64,000 nt of DNA from JAHEEL01 sp963700375 (GTDB lineage: Bacteria; Actinomycetota; Acidimicrobiia; Spongiisociales; UBA5794): assembly GCA_963700375.1 (NCBI GenBank), contig CAVOXF010000002.1:372001-436000 (forward strand). The letters run 5' to 3'. Positions 38,566-48,042 of this stretch are shown piece by piece. Both the position numbers and the translations under genes were made by a program. The notes below the pieces were generated by a model that was given only the letters and a program-made list of their open reading frames with translations, was not told where the DNA came from and made no database searches. How positions within the stretch are numbered: position 1 is the stretch's first letter; each line of letters starts with the position of its first letter.

Positions 38566-40596
38566 ATGGAACCTCCAATTGCATCGCGCCGGCCAACCGA
38601 ACGCCACCTTCACGACGATCTGGTCATTGACGACTACTTCTGGATGCGGGATCGTCGCGATCCGGAGGTCATCGCCTATCTCGAGGCCGAGAACGCCTAC
38701 ACCGAGGCGATGACCGACCACCTCGAACTCCTGCGCCGGCAGATCTTCGACGAGATCAAAGAGCGCACGCAGGAGTCCGACCTTGCCGTACCCGCAAAAC
38801 GCGGCGAGTACTGGTATTCGACGCGGACCGAGGAGGGTCGGCCATATCGACTCTGGGTCCGGATGGCGGGTGGTCCGGACGGAGAGGAGACCGTGCTCCT
38901 TGACGAGAACATTGCGGCTGATGGTCATGACTACTTCCGCCTCGCCAACTTCTCCGTCAGCCCGGATGCCGTGACGGTTGGCTACTGCCTCGACACCGAC
39001 GGCGGGGAGCGCTACACAACCCGATTCCGCGACGCCGCCACGCTGGTTGATCTTGATGACGAGATCCCGAACACGTCCTACGGGGCGGCATGGGCCTCGG
39101 ACTCGGTCCACTACTTCTACACCGTGACCGACGCCGCGATGCGGCCGTGGCAGGTGTGGCGACACCGACTCGGAACCCCTGCGTCGTCGGATGTGCTCGT
39201 GCGGCAGGAGGACGATGATCGCTACTACCTGTCGGTGCATCGATCCCGCAGCGGGGCGTTCATCTTCATCGGGGCCGAGTCGGCGATCACCAGCGATGTG
39301 CAGGCCATACCGGCCGATGACCCGTGGGCTGATCCGATGCAGGTTCTGCCGAGGATCGAGGGCGTTGAGTACGCCGTTGACCATCGGGGCGACGAATTCT
39401 GGATCGTCACGAACGATCACGCCGTTGATGGGCGCCTGATCCGGGTGCCGGCAGTCGGCGGCGATCCAATCGAGGTGATGCCCCACGTGGCAGGCTCGAA
39501 ACTCAAGGCGCTCGACTGTTTCGCCGACCACGTGGTTGTGTGGGGCAGACACAACGGGCTTCCGGCCGCCCTCATCGTGGATCCCGAAGGTGACGGCATC
39601 TCATACCTCGACTTCGAGGAGTCCGTGTACGACGTCGCCCCGGGGCCGAACTACGAGTTCGAGACGGATCTCCTGCGCTACGACTACCAGTCGCCGGTGA
39701 CGCCGCCATCGGTGATCGACCACGATGTTGTCTCCGGCTCCCGAACGTTGCTCAAGCAGACGCCGGTGCTGGGAGGGTTCGACCCGGCCGACTACAAGAC
39801 CGCACGAATCTGGGGAGAGGCCCGCGACGGCGCGCACATTCCGATCTCGATCGTCCATCGGTCCGACACGCCGATCGACGGCACCGCCCCACTCCTCGTC
39901 TATGCCTACGGCGCCTACGAGATCTCGATGCCGGTCCGGTTCTCAATTCCCCGGCTCAGTTTGCTCGATCGGGGTGTTGTCTATGCAATTGCCCACGTCC
40001 GCGGCGGGGGCGAGATGGGCAAGTCGTGGTACGAGGGCGGGAAGCTGGCGAACAAGATGGCCACGTTCGCGGACGTCGTCGACGCCACCAACCACCTCAC
40101 CGAGGCCGGCTACGGCGACCCGCAAAGGGTGGCGGTGCGAGGTGGCAGCGCCGGTGGTCTCACCGTCGGTGCGGCGATCAACCTCGAACCCGGTCGGTTC
40201 AGGGCTGCCGTCGCCGAGGTCCCCTTCGTCGACATCGTCAATACGATGATCGACGACACGCTGCCCCTCACCGTTGTGGAGTGGGAAGAGTGGGGGAACC
40301 CGAACATCGCAGAGGAGTATGCGTGGCTCAGGTCGTATGCCCCATACGAGAACATCTCGGCAGGCCGCTATCCCGCTCTTCTGATCACGGCCGGGCTCAA
40401 CGATCCGCGGGTACCGTACTGGGAGCCCGCAAAGTGGACGGCGAAGCTGCGAACGTCGCCGATCGGGGATCGACCTGTGCTCTTGAAGACCGAGATGGGC
40501 GCCGGCCACTTCGCGAGGTCCGGCCGCTACGACGCCTGGAAGGACGAGGCGTTTGTCTTGGCCTTCATCCTGGATGAACTGGGCGCCGGCAGCTGA
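38566..40596 (+). CDS. ptrB: Oligopeptidase B (S9A prolyl oligopeptidase family)
   Basis: 676 residues from ATG 38566. Serine peptidase cleaving short peptides after basic residues. The N-terminal part starts with HDDLVIDDYFWMRDRRDPEV, typical of PtrB, and forms the seven-bladed propeller (about 60-400). The hydrolase domain has AHVRGGGEMGKSWYEGGK, the nucleophile motif AVRGGSAGGLTVGAAI (Ser about 528), the Asp in TAGLNDPRVPYWEP and the His in GAGHFARSGRYD. No signal peptide, so cytoplasmic. The same frame is open upstream through the repeat cluster; the ATG is placed by homology. Confidence 0.94.
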   Translation: MEPPIASRRPTERHLHDDLVIDDYFWMRDRRDPEVIAYLEAENAYTEAMTDHLELLRRQIFDEIKERTQESDLAVPAKRGEYWYSTRTEEGRPYRLWVRMAGGPDGEETVLLDENIAADGHDYFRLANFSVSPDAVTVGYCLDTDGGERYTTRFRDAATLVDLDDEIPNTSYGAAWASDSVHYFYTVTDAAMRPWQVWRHRLGTPASSDVLVRQEDDDRYYLSVHRSRSGAFIFIGAESAITSDVQAIPADDPWADPMQVLPRIEGVEYAVDHRGDEFWIVTNDHAVDGRLIRVPAVGGDPIEVMPHVAGSKLKALDCFADHVVVWGRHNGLPAALIVDPEGDGISYLDFEESVYDVAPGPNYEFETDLLRYDYQSPVTPPSVIDHDVVSGSRTLLKQTPVLGGFDPADYKTARIWGEARDGAHIPISIVHRSDTPIDGTAPLLVYAYGAYEISMPVRFSIPRLSLLDRGVVYAIAHVRGGGEMGKSWYEGGKLANKMATFADVVDATNHLTEAGYGDPQRVAVRGGSAGGLTVGAAINLEPGRFRAAVAEVPFVDIVNTMIDDTLPLTVVEWEEWGNPNIAEEYAWLRSYAPYENISAGRYPALLITAGLNDPRVPYWEPAKWTAKLRTSPIGDRPVLLKTEMGAGHFARSGRYDAWKDEAFVLAFILDELGAGS

Positions 40597-40623
40597 GTAG
40601 TCGAGCAACCCCGAACAACTCGA

Positions 40624-40650
40624 CGGCGACCGGCGACCGGCGACCGGCGG
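40624..40650. repeat. Family C heptad run (CGGCGAC x3)
   Basis: Three perfect CGGCGAC units plus a partial fourth in the 55-base gap between convergent genes. On the other strand this is the GCCGGTC heptad seen at 3005, 12704 and 61811. Confidence 0.7.
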
Positions 40651-40651
40651 A

Positions 40652-41002
40652 CTAGTCGGCGTCGGGGCCGCACTCGAAGGCTACCGAGTCCTCGGTTGCG
40701 TCTTCGGGGGCGATTCCGGCTCCGAGTATGAACTGTCCGCGACCCTTCTCACAGCCCGCGCCGTCTCGTTTCCAGACCTTGAGGAGGACGGTCGGGTCGA
40801 CGCCTTCGGCGCCTGGGAGGGCGCCGATTCCCAACTCCTGGACTTCCTCGTGTACCAGTTCAATGATGTCCGGAGTGTGAAGGGCCTCGCGTTCGCGAGC
40901 GAGGTCGGCGATCGCCTCCTTCTTCCTGGCGCTTTGCATCCGACCCAGCATCACGAACGACACGATCACGGCGATCACGACGAGCACGATTCCAACGATC
41001 AT
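40652..41002 (-). CDS. Hypothetical membrane-anchored small protein
   Basis: 116 residues. One N-terminal helix (MIVGIVLVVIAVIVSFVML) followed by a charged segment and a soluble domain with VLLKVWKRDGAGCEKGRGQF and a final Cys (AFECGPDAD). Not recognised. Its ATG overlaps the manC stop by four bases, so it is translationally coupled to ManC. Confidence 0.65.
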   Translation of the reverse strand: MIVGIVLVVIAVIVSFVMLGRMQSARKKEAIADLAREREALHTPDIIELVHEEVQELGIGALPGAEGVDPTVLLKVWKRDGAGCEKGRGQFILGAGIAPEDATEDSVAFECGPDAD

Positions 41003-42402
41003 TCTCTTCTCCCGGTGTCTCCGACGACACCGGTATCGACCGTGATCTGAACGACCTTGAGTCCCTCGATTGAGGACGCGTTCCCGACCCTGTGGTCGAT
41101 CCCCGGCGGAACGACCGCCCCGGACCCTTGGTCGAGGCGAATCGAGGCGCCGCCGATGTGAGCTAGGGCGGCACCCTCCACGACGATCCAGTGCGTTGAT
41201 TCGCGGTCGCGAAGCTGCGTTGGGAGCGAAGCGCCCGGTTCGATCTCAAGGAGAACGATACGACCCGTCGGGGGCGTGGCAAGCGTCGCGAGATCGCCCC
41301 ACTGATGGGTCTCGTGCCCGTCCGTGTCCACCTCGGTCCGGCCCGCCTCTTTGAGACGATCCACAATGGTCTTCACGTTCTGGGACTGGTCGAGGCGGGC
41401 CACCAGGACCGCATCCGCCGTGTCGACCACCACAACACCGTCGAGGCCGATCGCGCCCACGAGGCGACCACCGCTGCGTACGTAGCTGTTGCGGACATCG
41501 ACGAGTTCGACATCGCCTGCGACGACGTTTCCGTGCTCGTCTCGCGGGCCGAGTTCCCACAGGGCCGCCCACGATCCGACGTCGCTCCACCCGGTGTGAA
41601 TCGGCACGACGGCGGCTGACGTCGTGTGCTCCATGACGGCGTAGTCGATCGAGATCGAAGGCGATGCCGCGAAGGACGACTCGTCGAGGCGGAATGCGAT
41701 GCCGTCCTCGGAGCCGTTTGCGACAGCGAGACGGGCGGCGGCCAGAACATCCGGGGCGTATGTCCCGAGTTCGGCAAGGAACCTGGACGCCGGGAACATG
41801 AACATGCCGCTGTTCCAGAGATAGCGGCCGCTCGCGACGTACTCCTCGGCGGTGGCGGCGTCCGGCTTCTCCCTGAACTGCTCGACCGAGCAGACGCCGT
41901 CGGCAAGGCGATCCCCGAACCGTATGTAGCCGTAGCCGGTCTCGGCAGCAGCCGGTTCGATGCCAAACGTCAGGAGGTAGCCCTTGGCGGCGAAGTCCGC
42001 GGCAAGGCCGACCGCATCCGCGAAGGCGTTCTCGTCGCGGATCACATGATCGGCCGGCATGACGAAGAGGATCGGGTCGGACCCGTCCGCCGTGAGGCGA
42101 AGGGCCGCGACGGCCACGGCCGGAGCGGTGTTTCGGCCGATTGGTTCCAGGATCAGCGAGGCGTCCGAGCGTCCGGACTTCGACAGTTCCCGTTCGATAC
42201 CTTCCCGCTGGCCCTCGTTGCAGACGATGAGGGGCGCACCGGCGGCCGGCAGAGGGTCCATCCGTTGAATGGTCATCAGGAGCATCGTTCGGTCGTCGAC
42301 GAGCGGCAGGAGCTGCTTTGGCGTGCGATTCCTGGATGCCGGCCACAACCGGCTGCCGGCTCCGCCTGACAGGATCACGGGGACGATGGGACGATCGGTC
42401 AT
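40999..42402 (-). CDS. manC: Mannose-1-phosphate guanylyltransferase with cupin domain
   Basis: 467 residues. Makes GDP-mannose from mannose 1-phosphate and GTP. The nucleotidyltransferase signature VPVILSGGAGSRLWPASRNR is at the N terminus, with ILEPIGRNTAPAVAVAAL, VMPADHVI, SIDYAVMEHTTSAAVVPIHT and GWSDVGSWAALWELG further on. The C-terminal 100 residues form a cupin (LLEIEPGASLPTQLRDREST, HWIVVEGAA) as in bifunctional ManC/AlgA enzymes, but the isomerase signature is degenerate. Supplies mannosyl donors for envelope glycans. Confidence 0.93.
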   Translation of the reverse strand: MTDRPIVPVILSGGAGSRLWPASRNRTPKQLLPLVDDRTMLLMTIQRMDPLPAAGAPLIVCNEGQREGIERELSKSGRSDASLILEPIGRNTAPAVAVAALRLTADGSDPILFVMPADHVIRDENAFADAVGLAADFAAKGYLLTFGIEPAAAETGYGYIRFGDRLADGVCSVEQFREKPDAATAEEYVASGRYLWNSGMFMFPASRFLAELGTYAPDVLAAARLAVANGSEDGIAFRLDESSFAASPSISIDYAVMEHTTSAAVVPIHTGWSDVGSWAALWELGPRDEHGNVVAGDVELVDVRNSYVRSGGRLVGAIGLDGVVVVDTADAVLVARLDQSQNVKTIVDRLKEAGRTEVDTDGHETHQWGDLATLATPPTGRIVLLEIEPGASLPTQLRDRESTHWIVVEGAALAHIGGASIRLDQGSGAVVPPGIDHRVGNASSIEGLKVVQITVDTGVVGDTGRRE

Positions 42403-42454
42403 GGGGCCAATGTATCGGCTCGAGGCTCATGAACCAAGGTTGGAGGTCAACGCG

Positions 42455-44476
42455 TCACGGCGTGTTCCGCCACTTGCCCGTTGGTATCTCAACTGGTTCG
42501 GTGAGATGCCCGACCTCTTCACGTGCCTCTCCGGTCCCGAAGAACGTCAGCCGATCGCCCGGCTCGATCATGGTGTTTCCGTGGGGGATCAGGACACTCG
42601 TGTCTCTCCGGATCGAGACGAGGATGGCCCCGTCCGGCCATGGCACGTCCCTGACGCGCTGCGCGGAGACCGGCGACGCGCGCAGGATGCCCGCTTCGAA
42701 GAACGCCGCACCGGGTTGCGACCGGAGGCGGACCCGCTCGCGGTACAGCTCGCGACCAGTCGCGGTGCCGAGAGCGTGGTGGTAGGCGCGTACGACCGAT
42801 TCGCGCCGGAACATGCCGATGACCTTCGTTGGGTTCGCGTCGTCGACGACCGGGAGTCGCCCGAGTCCGAAGGATGCCATTCGGGCCAAGGCGGCGGATA
42901 CGGGGAGCTCCGGCGTGACCGTGATCGGGTTGCGGGTCATCACTTCTCCGACCGACACGAGGTTGCTCGGAACATGAACTCGCTCCACGTCGCCAAGGCT
43001 GATGACTCCGACGAGTCGGTCGTTCTCGATGACGGGCAGCCCATGATGGTGATGGCGCTCGAATAGTTGTGCGACTTCAGGAATGGTCATCGACGGCTCC
43101 GCTGCCTCGTCGAGGATCGTCATGACATCGCCCACGCTCACCGTGTCAAGCAGGTCGATGTCCTGGGTCGTCGGAAGGTGGATGCCGGCCCGCGTGAGGG
43201 AGATCGTGTATGCCGAGTCCGCGTGGAGACGGTCTCCCAGGAACGTCGCGAGCGCCGCCCCAAGCATCAACGGAAGGACGAGACCGTAGTCGCCGGTGAT
43301 CTCGAACACGATGATGACCGACGTGAGCGGAGCTCGGGCCACCGCAGCGAATGTCGCGGCCATTCCGACCACGGCGAAGGCCCCCGGATCGATTTCGGAG
43401 AACGACCAGACCGGATCGACGAGCGTCGCGAAGCCGGCACCGACGGAACCTCCGATGAAGAGAGCCGCCATGAATACTCCGACAGATCCGCCGCCGGCCC
43501 GCGTCATCGACGTCGCGAGGATCTTCCACCCGGCGAGGATGAACAGCGACCACCAGACCAGGTTGCTATCGCTCGTTGCGGCCAGCAGCGCCGACAGGAA
43601 TCCCTGACCGGTACCGAGGGCTTCCGGCTCGGCCAGACCGATGGCCGCGACGGCAAGGCCGGCGCCGACGGGCACGAGCCACCTCGGGAACCGATCGCCG
43701 AGATGGAAGCCGCTCGTGGTTGCGAGAACGCGGAGGAAGACGAAGCCGAACAGAACAGCGACGATTGCAAGGACGGCGTACAGGATGAGTTGTGCCGGAT
43801 CGTCGAGCTCGTGCGCCGGTGATGTCAGGAGCTGATGGTCGCCGACTAGCGTCTGGGCGGTCACGGCGGCGATTACCGACGTGATGACGATCGCGTTGAG
43901 GTGACGGACCGAGAAGCTCCTGAGGATGACCTCCATCGCAAAGAGCATGCCGGCGATCGGAGCGTTGAACGACGCGCCGATTCCGGCGCCTGCGCCGGCG
44001 GCCACCAGGCTCTTGATGTGGTCTTGACCGAAGCCGGTGTAGCGTGAGAACGACGATCCGATGGCGCCACCGATGAGGGCGATCGGACCTTCTCGACCAC
44101 CGGAACCACCGGCTCCGAGCGTCGCGGCTGTCGCGAGGATCTTGGCCGGGATGAGCCGTGTCGGCAGGTATCCGCCGTGGATCCCCGCGGCGACCATGGT
44201 CTCGGTGACCCCGCCGCTTGCGACGCCGGGACCGAATCGGCGGTCGAGGGCCCAGGAGATGAGCAGCGCCAGCGGGATGGCGAGTAGGATGAACCACTTC
44301 CCCCACCCCAGCAGGTGGTCGAGAGCGCTGAATCCGTTGTGGGAGAGTTCGATGGCCCACACGAGCACGGCCGCGCCGAGGCCGACGAGTACGCCCAGCA
44401 CGAGCGCGGCGATGAGGAAGGCAGTCGTTCCACGTCGCGCGAGCACGTTGGAGACCCATCTTCTGAACGACGACAT
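42455..44476 (-). CDS. ClC-family chloride channel/transporter with CBS and TrkA-C domains
   Basis: 673 residues. The ClC membrane domain (about 15-430) has ATLGAGGSGGREGPIALIGG, including the gating Glu of GREGP, and GGSVGVFMAALFIGGSVGAG; the first motif is ASGGVTETM rather than GSGIPE. A CBS pair follows (VGDVMTILDEAAEPSMTIPE; VGEVMTRNPITVTPELPVSA). A C-terminal TrkA-C-like domain (VPWPDGAILVSIRRDTSVLI, PHGNTMIEPGDRLTFFG) completes it. The CBS and TrkA-C parts probably bind nucleotides and gate anion flow. Confidence 0.93.
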   Translation of the reverse strand: MSSFRRWVSNVLARRGTTAFLIAALVLGVLVGLGAAVLVWAIELSHNGFSALDHLLGWGKWFILLAIPLALLISWALDRRFGPGVASGGVTETMVAAGIHGGYLPTRLIPAKILATAATLGAGGSGGREGPIALIGGAIGSSFSRYTGFGQDHIKSLVAAGAGAGIGASFNAPIAGMLFAMEVILRSFSVRHLNAIVITSVIAAVTAQTLVGDHQLLTSPAHELDDPAQLILYAVLAIVAVLFGFVFLRVLATTSGFHLGDRFPRWLVPVGAGLAVAAIGLAEPEALGTGQGFLSALLAATSDSNLVWWSLFILAGWKILATSMTRAGGGSVGVFMAALFIGGSVGAGFATLVDPVWSFSEIDPGAFAVVGMAATFAAVARAPLTSVIIVFEITGDYGLVLPLMLGAALATFLGDRLHADSAYTISLTRAGIHLPTTQDIDLLDTVSVGDVMTILDEAAEPSMTIPEVAQLFERHHHHGLPVIENDRLVGVISLGDVERVHVPSNLVSVGEVMTRNPITVTPELPVSAALARMASFGLGRLPVVDDANPTKVIGMFRRESVVRAYHHALGTATGRELYRERVRLRSQPGAAFFEAGILRASPVSAQRVRDVPWPDGAILVSIRRDTSVLIPHGNTMIEPGDRLTFFGTGEAREEVGHLTEPVEIPTGKWRNTP

Positions 44477-44612
44477 GGACCGAACGGTAACCGATGCGGG
44501 TTCCGTTCAGACGCCCCTGAACGGCCGAACGGCCCTGAGAGGCGGGGCGGCCGTTCAATATGCTGTATCTGTTGGGCGTCATCAGCCCCAGGCCCTGATC
44601 CAGGAGGAATAG

Positions 44613-46319
44613 ATGAACTTCCGGCCACTCGTCGATCACGAGACCGGCGAACGGTATCTGCCGGTCGCGAAACGCGGTGATGCGCTGCTTCACGATCCCT
44701 TCCTCAACAAGGGGGCCGCGTTCACCCGGGATGAGCGCCGGGCGTTCGGTCTGCGCGGGTTGCTCCCGGACCACATTCCCACGCTCGAGGAGCAGTTGCT
44801 TCGGGTCCGGACGCAGATGGATGCCAAGATCTCCGACCTCGGCAGGAACATCTATCTCAGCAGCCTGATGGATCGTAATGAGACCCTGTTCTACCGGTTT
44901 GTCATGGACAATCTCGAAGAGACGGTTCCGATCATCTACACGCCGACCGTTGCTTCGACCTGCAAGTACTGGAGTCGGCTGTATCGAGCGGCACACGGCC
45001 TCTACATCACGCCGAGGGACCGTGGCCGCATTGCCGACATCCTGCTGGCTCGCGTCGTCGAGCAGCCCCCCGTGATCGTTGTCACCGACAACGAGCGCAT
45101 TCTGGGAATCGGGGATCAGGGAGCGGGCGGTCTCGGCATCCCGATCGGCAAACTCGCCCTCTACACGGCGGCGGCAGGCATCAGCCCGGCGCGCTGCATC
45201 CCGATCTCGATCGACGTGGGCACCAACAACGCCGAACTCCTCGAAGACCCGCTCTACCTGGGCTATCGAGAGACTCGCCTGCGAGGCGAGGCCTACGACC
45301 AACTGATCGAAGAGTTCGTCCACGCCGTCAAGGAGGTGTTCCCGAGCGCGCTCCTGCAGTGGGAGGACTTCGCCAACCGCACGTCGTTCCACAATCTCGA
45401 GTTGTACCGGCGCTATCTGCCGTCGTTCAACGACGACATCCAGGGCACCGCGGCGATGGTGGTTGGCGGTGTCATCGCCGCGACGCGCCACAGCGGCGGC
45501 AAACTCACCGAGCATCGGGTCGTCATCGCCGGCGCCGGATCAGCGGGCTACGGAATCCGGGAGCTGTTCGCCCACGCAATGGCGGACGCCGGGATGGATC
45601 TCGACGAAGCGCGTGCGCGAATCTACGTCCTCGACAGCCGTGGTCTCGTGCTCGAGGATCGCAGGAACCTCACCGACATCAAGCAGCGCCTTTCCACCCC
45701 CGTTGCCGAGATCGCCGCCTGGGATGACCACGCTCCGCTGCCGTCGCTGTTGGACGTGATTCGGAACGTGAAGCCAACGGTCTTGATCGGCGTCTCGGGT
45801 ACACCCGGCCTGTTCGCCGAGGATGCTGTGCGGGAGATGGCTCTCCACACCGATCGGCCGATCATTCTGCCGCTCTCGAATCCGACGAGCAGCACCGAGG
45901 TGATTCCGAAGGCGGCGATCACCTGGACCGAGGGCCGAGCGATCGTGGCGACCGGGAGTCCGTTCGCTCCGGTGGAGTACGAAGGGGCCGTCCATCGGAT
46001 CGGCCAAGCCAACAACGTGTTCATCTTCCCCGCCGTGGGACTCGGGGTCGTGACGGTCAAGGCCCGTGAGGTGACGGACCGGATGTTCCTGGCGGCGGCA
46101 TACGCACTGGCCGACCAGGTGAGCGATGACCTGCTCGCACAGGGCCAGATCTATCCGGACATCAACGATGTTCGTACCGTGTCGAGAAGGATCGCGATTG
46201 CGGTTGCGGAGGAGGCGATCGCGGAAGGCGTCGCCGATCCGATCGACCAATTGGAGCGGGCGATCGACGCCGAGATGTGGATGCCGGAGTACCTGCCGTA
46301 CCGGTCCGCCGCTGACTGA
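44613..46319 (+). CDS. maeA: NAD-dependent malic enzyme
   Basis: 568 residues, ATG at 44613 behind CAGGAGGAA. Oxidative decarboxylation of malate to pyruvate. The long SfcA/eukaryotic-type enzyme: FTRDERRAFGLRGLLPDHIP, the catalytic Tyr motif VPIIYTPTVASTC, VVTDNERILGIGDQGAGGLG, metal-binding LLQWEDFANRTSFHNLELYR and FNDDIQGTAAMVVGG, and the NAD fold VIAGAGSAGYGIRELF. The C terminus VLIGVSGTPGLFAE with PIILPLSNPTSSTEV is complete. Monocistronic; convergent with the histidine kinase by three bases. Confidence 0.95.
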   Translation: MNFRPLVDHETGERYLPVAKRGDALLHDPFLNKGAAFTRDERRAFGLRGLLPDHIPTLEEQLLRVRTQMDAKISDLGRNIYLSSLMDRNETLFYRFVMDNLEETVPIIYTPTVASTCKYWSRLYRAAHGLYITPRDRGRIADILLARVVEQPPVIVVTDNERILGIGDQGAGGLGIPIGKLALYTAAAGISPARCIPISIDVGTNNAELLEDPLYLGYRETRLRGEAYDQLIEEFVHAVKEVFPSALLQWEDFANRTSFHNLELYRRYLPSFNDDIQGTAAMVVGGVIAATRHSGGKLTEHRVVIAGAGSAGYGIRELFAHAMADAGMDLDEARARIYVLDSRGLVLEDRRNLTDIKQRLSTPVAEIAAWDDHAPLPSLLDVIRNVKPTVLIGVSGTPGLFAEDAVREMALHTDRPIILPLSNPTSSTEVIPKAAITWTEGRAIVATGSPFAPVEYEGAVHRIGQANNVFIFPAVGLGVVTVKAREVTDRMFLAAAYALADQVSDDLLAQGQIYPDINDVRTVSRRIAIAVAEEAIAEGVADPIDQLERAIDAEMWMPEYLPYRSAAD

Positions 46320-46322
46320 CGG

Positions 46323-47984
46323 CTACGAGATCGGCACGGGCCTGGGTGCGGCGGCGAGGGTGAGGGTGAAGACCGCCTCCTGACCGTCATGGTCGTAGGT
46401 GAGGTCGCCACCCATGTGTCGCGCAAGACGACGCGACACGGTGAGGCCGAGCCCGACCGAAGCCGCCAGGCGTTCGCCGCGCTCTGCCCGGGCGTACGGC
46501 TCGAATACCTTCATTCGGCTCTCCCTGGGCAGCGGTTTGCCGTCGTCGCGAACCTCGACAACGCTTCTGGATTCCTTCTGTCCGACTACCACCCGGATAT
46601 TCGGACCGCCATACCGCTTGGCGTTGGTGATGAGGTTTCGAATGATCTGTCGAACCCGCTGAGGATCGGCGACGACAATCGCTGGACCGCAAACCTCGAT
46701 CGGGAGGGCCGGGTCGAGTGCCCGCACGACGCGCTGAGCCTCTTCGGCGAGGTTGAGCGGTTGGGGCTGAACAACGAGGTTGCCGGCATCGAACCTGGCA
46801 ACCACCAGCAGATCCTCGACGATACGGGATACCTCGACGCTCTGGTCTGCGACGAGGCCGATCAACTCCTCGCGTTCCGCCTCGTCGATGACGCTGCTCG
46901 GGTTGCGCAACTCCTCGGTGATTCCCACAACCGCGGTGAGCGGCGTCCGAATCTCGTGCGAGATGGTTGCTACGAGTTGGTCCTTCGTGGCGAGGAGGTC
47001 TTCGAGCTTTCGTTCGGCGGCTCGTTGCCTGGTGATGTCGACGATTGCCACGGTCACGTTTGCGAGATCAAGGGCACCGTCGACACGCGGGGCGCTCCAC
47101 ACCAGGAGAGCCTCGATCGGTCGGCCGGTGACGGTGAGGCCGCCGTGGAGGTCGGTGGAAGTGGTCTCGAGGTCGTTCGTGATGGCGAGGAATTGTGGGA
47201 TGAATGACTCGAGAGCGCCGCGTGAGAACGTGTCCATCGAGAACGGTCCGATGAGAACGCTGCGGTTCGGGGCCTCCGTGAGTCGAAGCGCTGCATCGTT
47301 CACGTCGATGACCCGGACGAGGGTCGCGAGGCGTCTCACCTCTTCCGGGTTCTCGGCGAAATACGTGCCGAGGTTCTCGATGCCCTGATCGGTGAGCTTC
47401 CTGATGGCGGTTCCCACGGCGGTGAAGTCCTCTTTCCACATCGAGACCGGCGCATGCTGGAAGAGGCTCTGGAACCGTTCCTCTCGGTGGTCGAATCCCC
47501 GGCGGACCCATGCCACGAGAAGCGCGCCCAGCATCACAGCTGTGGCTCCGATTGTCGCCTGGAGCAGTGCGGCATCGCCGTCCGCCCACTGGTATCTGGT
47601 GACGAAGATGGCCGCGCCGTATCCCACCACGTACGGGACCACCCATGGTCCGGGAACGAAGAAGGCGCCGCCGACCGCGAGGACGGCCAAGGGGACGACA
47701 GCCGTGTCGGCGAACTCCGGAATCCCGACAATCTGGTTCTCGGCCAGGATCACGACGGAGGTCACCAGGATGAGAGGCAGAAGTCGCCCGCGGCCGAGTC
47801 GGGTGGCGACGACGGCAAGCAGGCACACGGTCGCCGGGCCGATCGCACCGGCCACGAATCTGGGGTCACCGGTGATCCACCCGGCGAAGAGGTATAGGAC
47901 GGCGGTCGCGGCAGAGAACGCCGCGACGAGCCAAACCAGCAACCGCTCTCCGGCGAGCGGTGCGGAATCGTTGACCGATGGCAT
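46323..47984 (-). CDS. Membrane sensor histidine kinase with PAS-like domain
   Basis: 553 residues. Six or so N-terminal helices form a membrane sensor (LLVWLVAAFSAATAVLYLFA to AVMLGALLVAWV). A PAS-like region (RFQSLFQHAPVSMWKEDFTA) comes next, then HisKA with ATISHEIRTPLTAVVGI (His about 337). The HATPase domain has the N-box QIIRNLITNAKRYGG, VEVRDDGKPL and the Gly-rich GLGLTVSRRLARHMGG. The catalytic set is complete. No response regulator is adjacent, so it is an orphan kinase with unknown ligand. Confidence 0.9.
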   Translation of the reverse strand: MPSVNDSAPLAGERLLVWLVAAFSAATAVLYLFAGWITGDPRFVAGAIGPATVCLLAVVATRLGRGRLLPLILVTSVVILAENQIVGIPEFADTAVVPLAVLAVGGAFFVPGPWVVPYVVGYGAAIFVTRYQWADGDAALLQATIGATAVMLGALLVAWVRRGFDHREERFQSLFQHAPVSMWKEDFTAVGTAIRKLTDQGIENLGTYFAENPEEVRRLATLVRVIDVNDAALRLTEAPNRSVLIGPFSMDTFSRGALESFIPQFLAITNDLETTSTDLHGGLTVTGRPIEALLVWSAPRVDGALDLANVTVAIVDITRQRAAERKLEDLLATKDQLVATISHEIRTPLTAVVGITEELRNPSSVIDEAEREELIGLVADQSVEVSRIVEDLLVVARFDAGNLVVQPQPLNLAEEAQRVVRALDPALPIEVCGPAIVVADPQRVRQIIRNLITNAKRYGGPNIRVVVGQKESRSVVEVRDDGKPLPRESRMKVFEPYARAERGERLAASVGLGLTVSRRLARHMGGDLTYDHDGQEAVFTLTLAAAPRPVPIS

Positions 47985-48042
47985 CGTGCTCTATCGGCAA
48001 CTGACGGTGAATGGTGAAGGGGCAGTCGCTGCCACTCCGGGA

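Noticed and set aside
43566..45515. 649-codon minus-strand frame across the malic enzyme and ClC genes
   Set aside because: It spans two genes with strong homology on their own frames, so it is an accidental high-GC frame.
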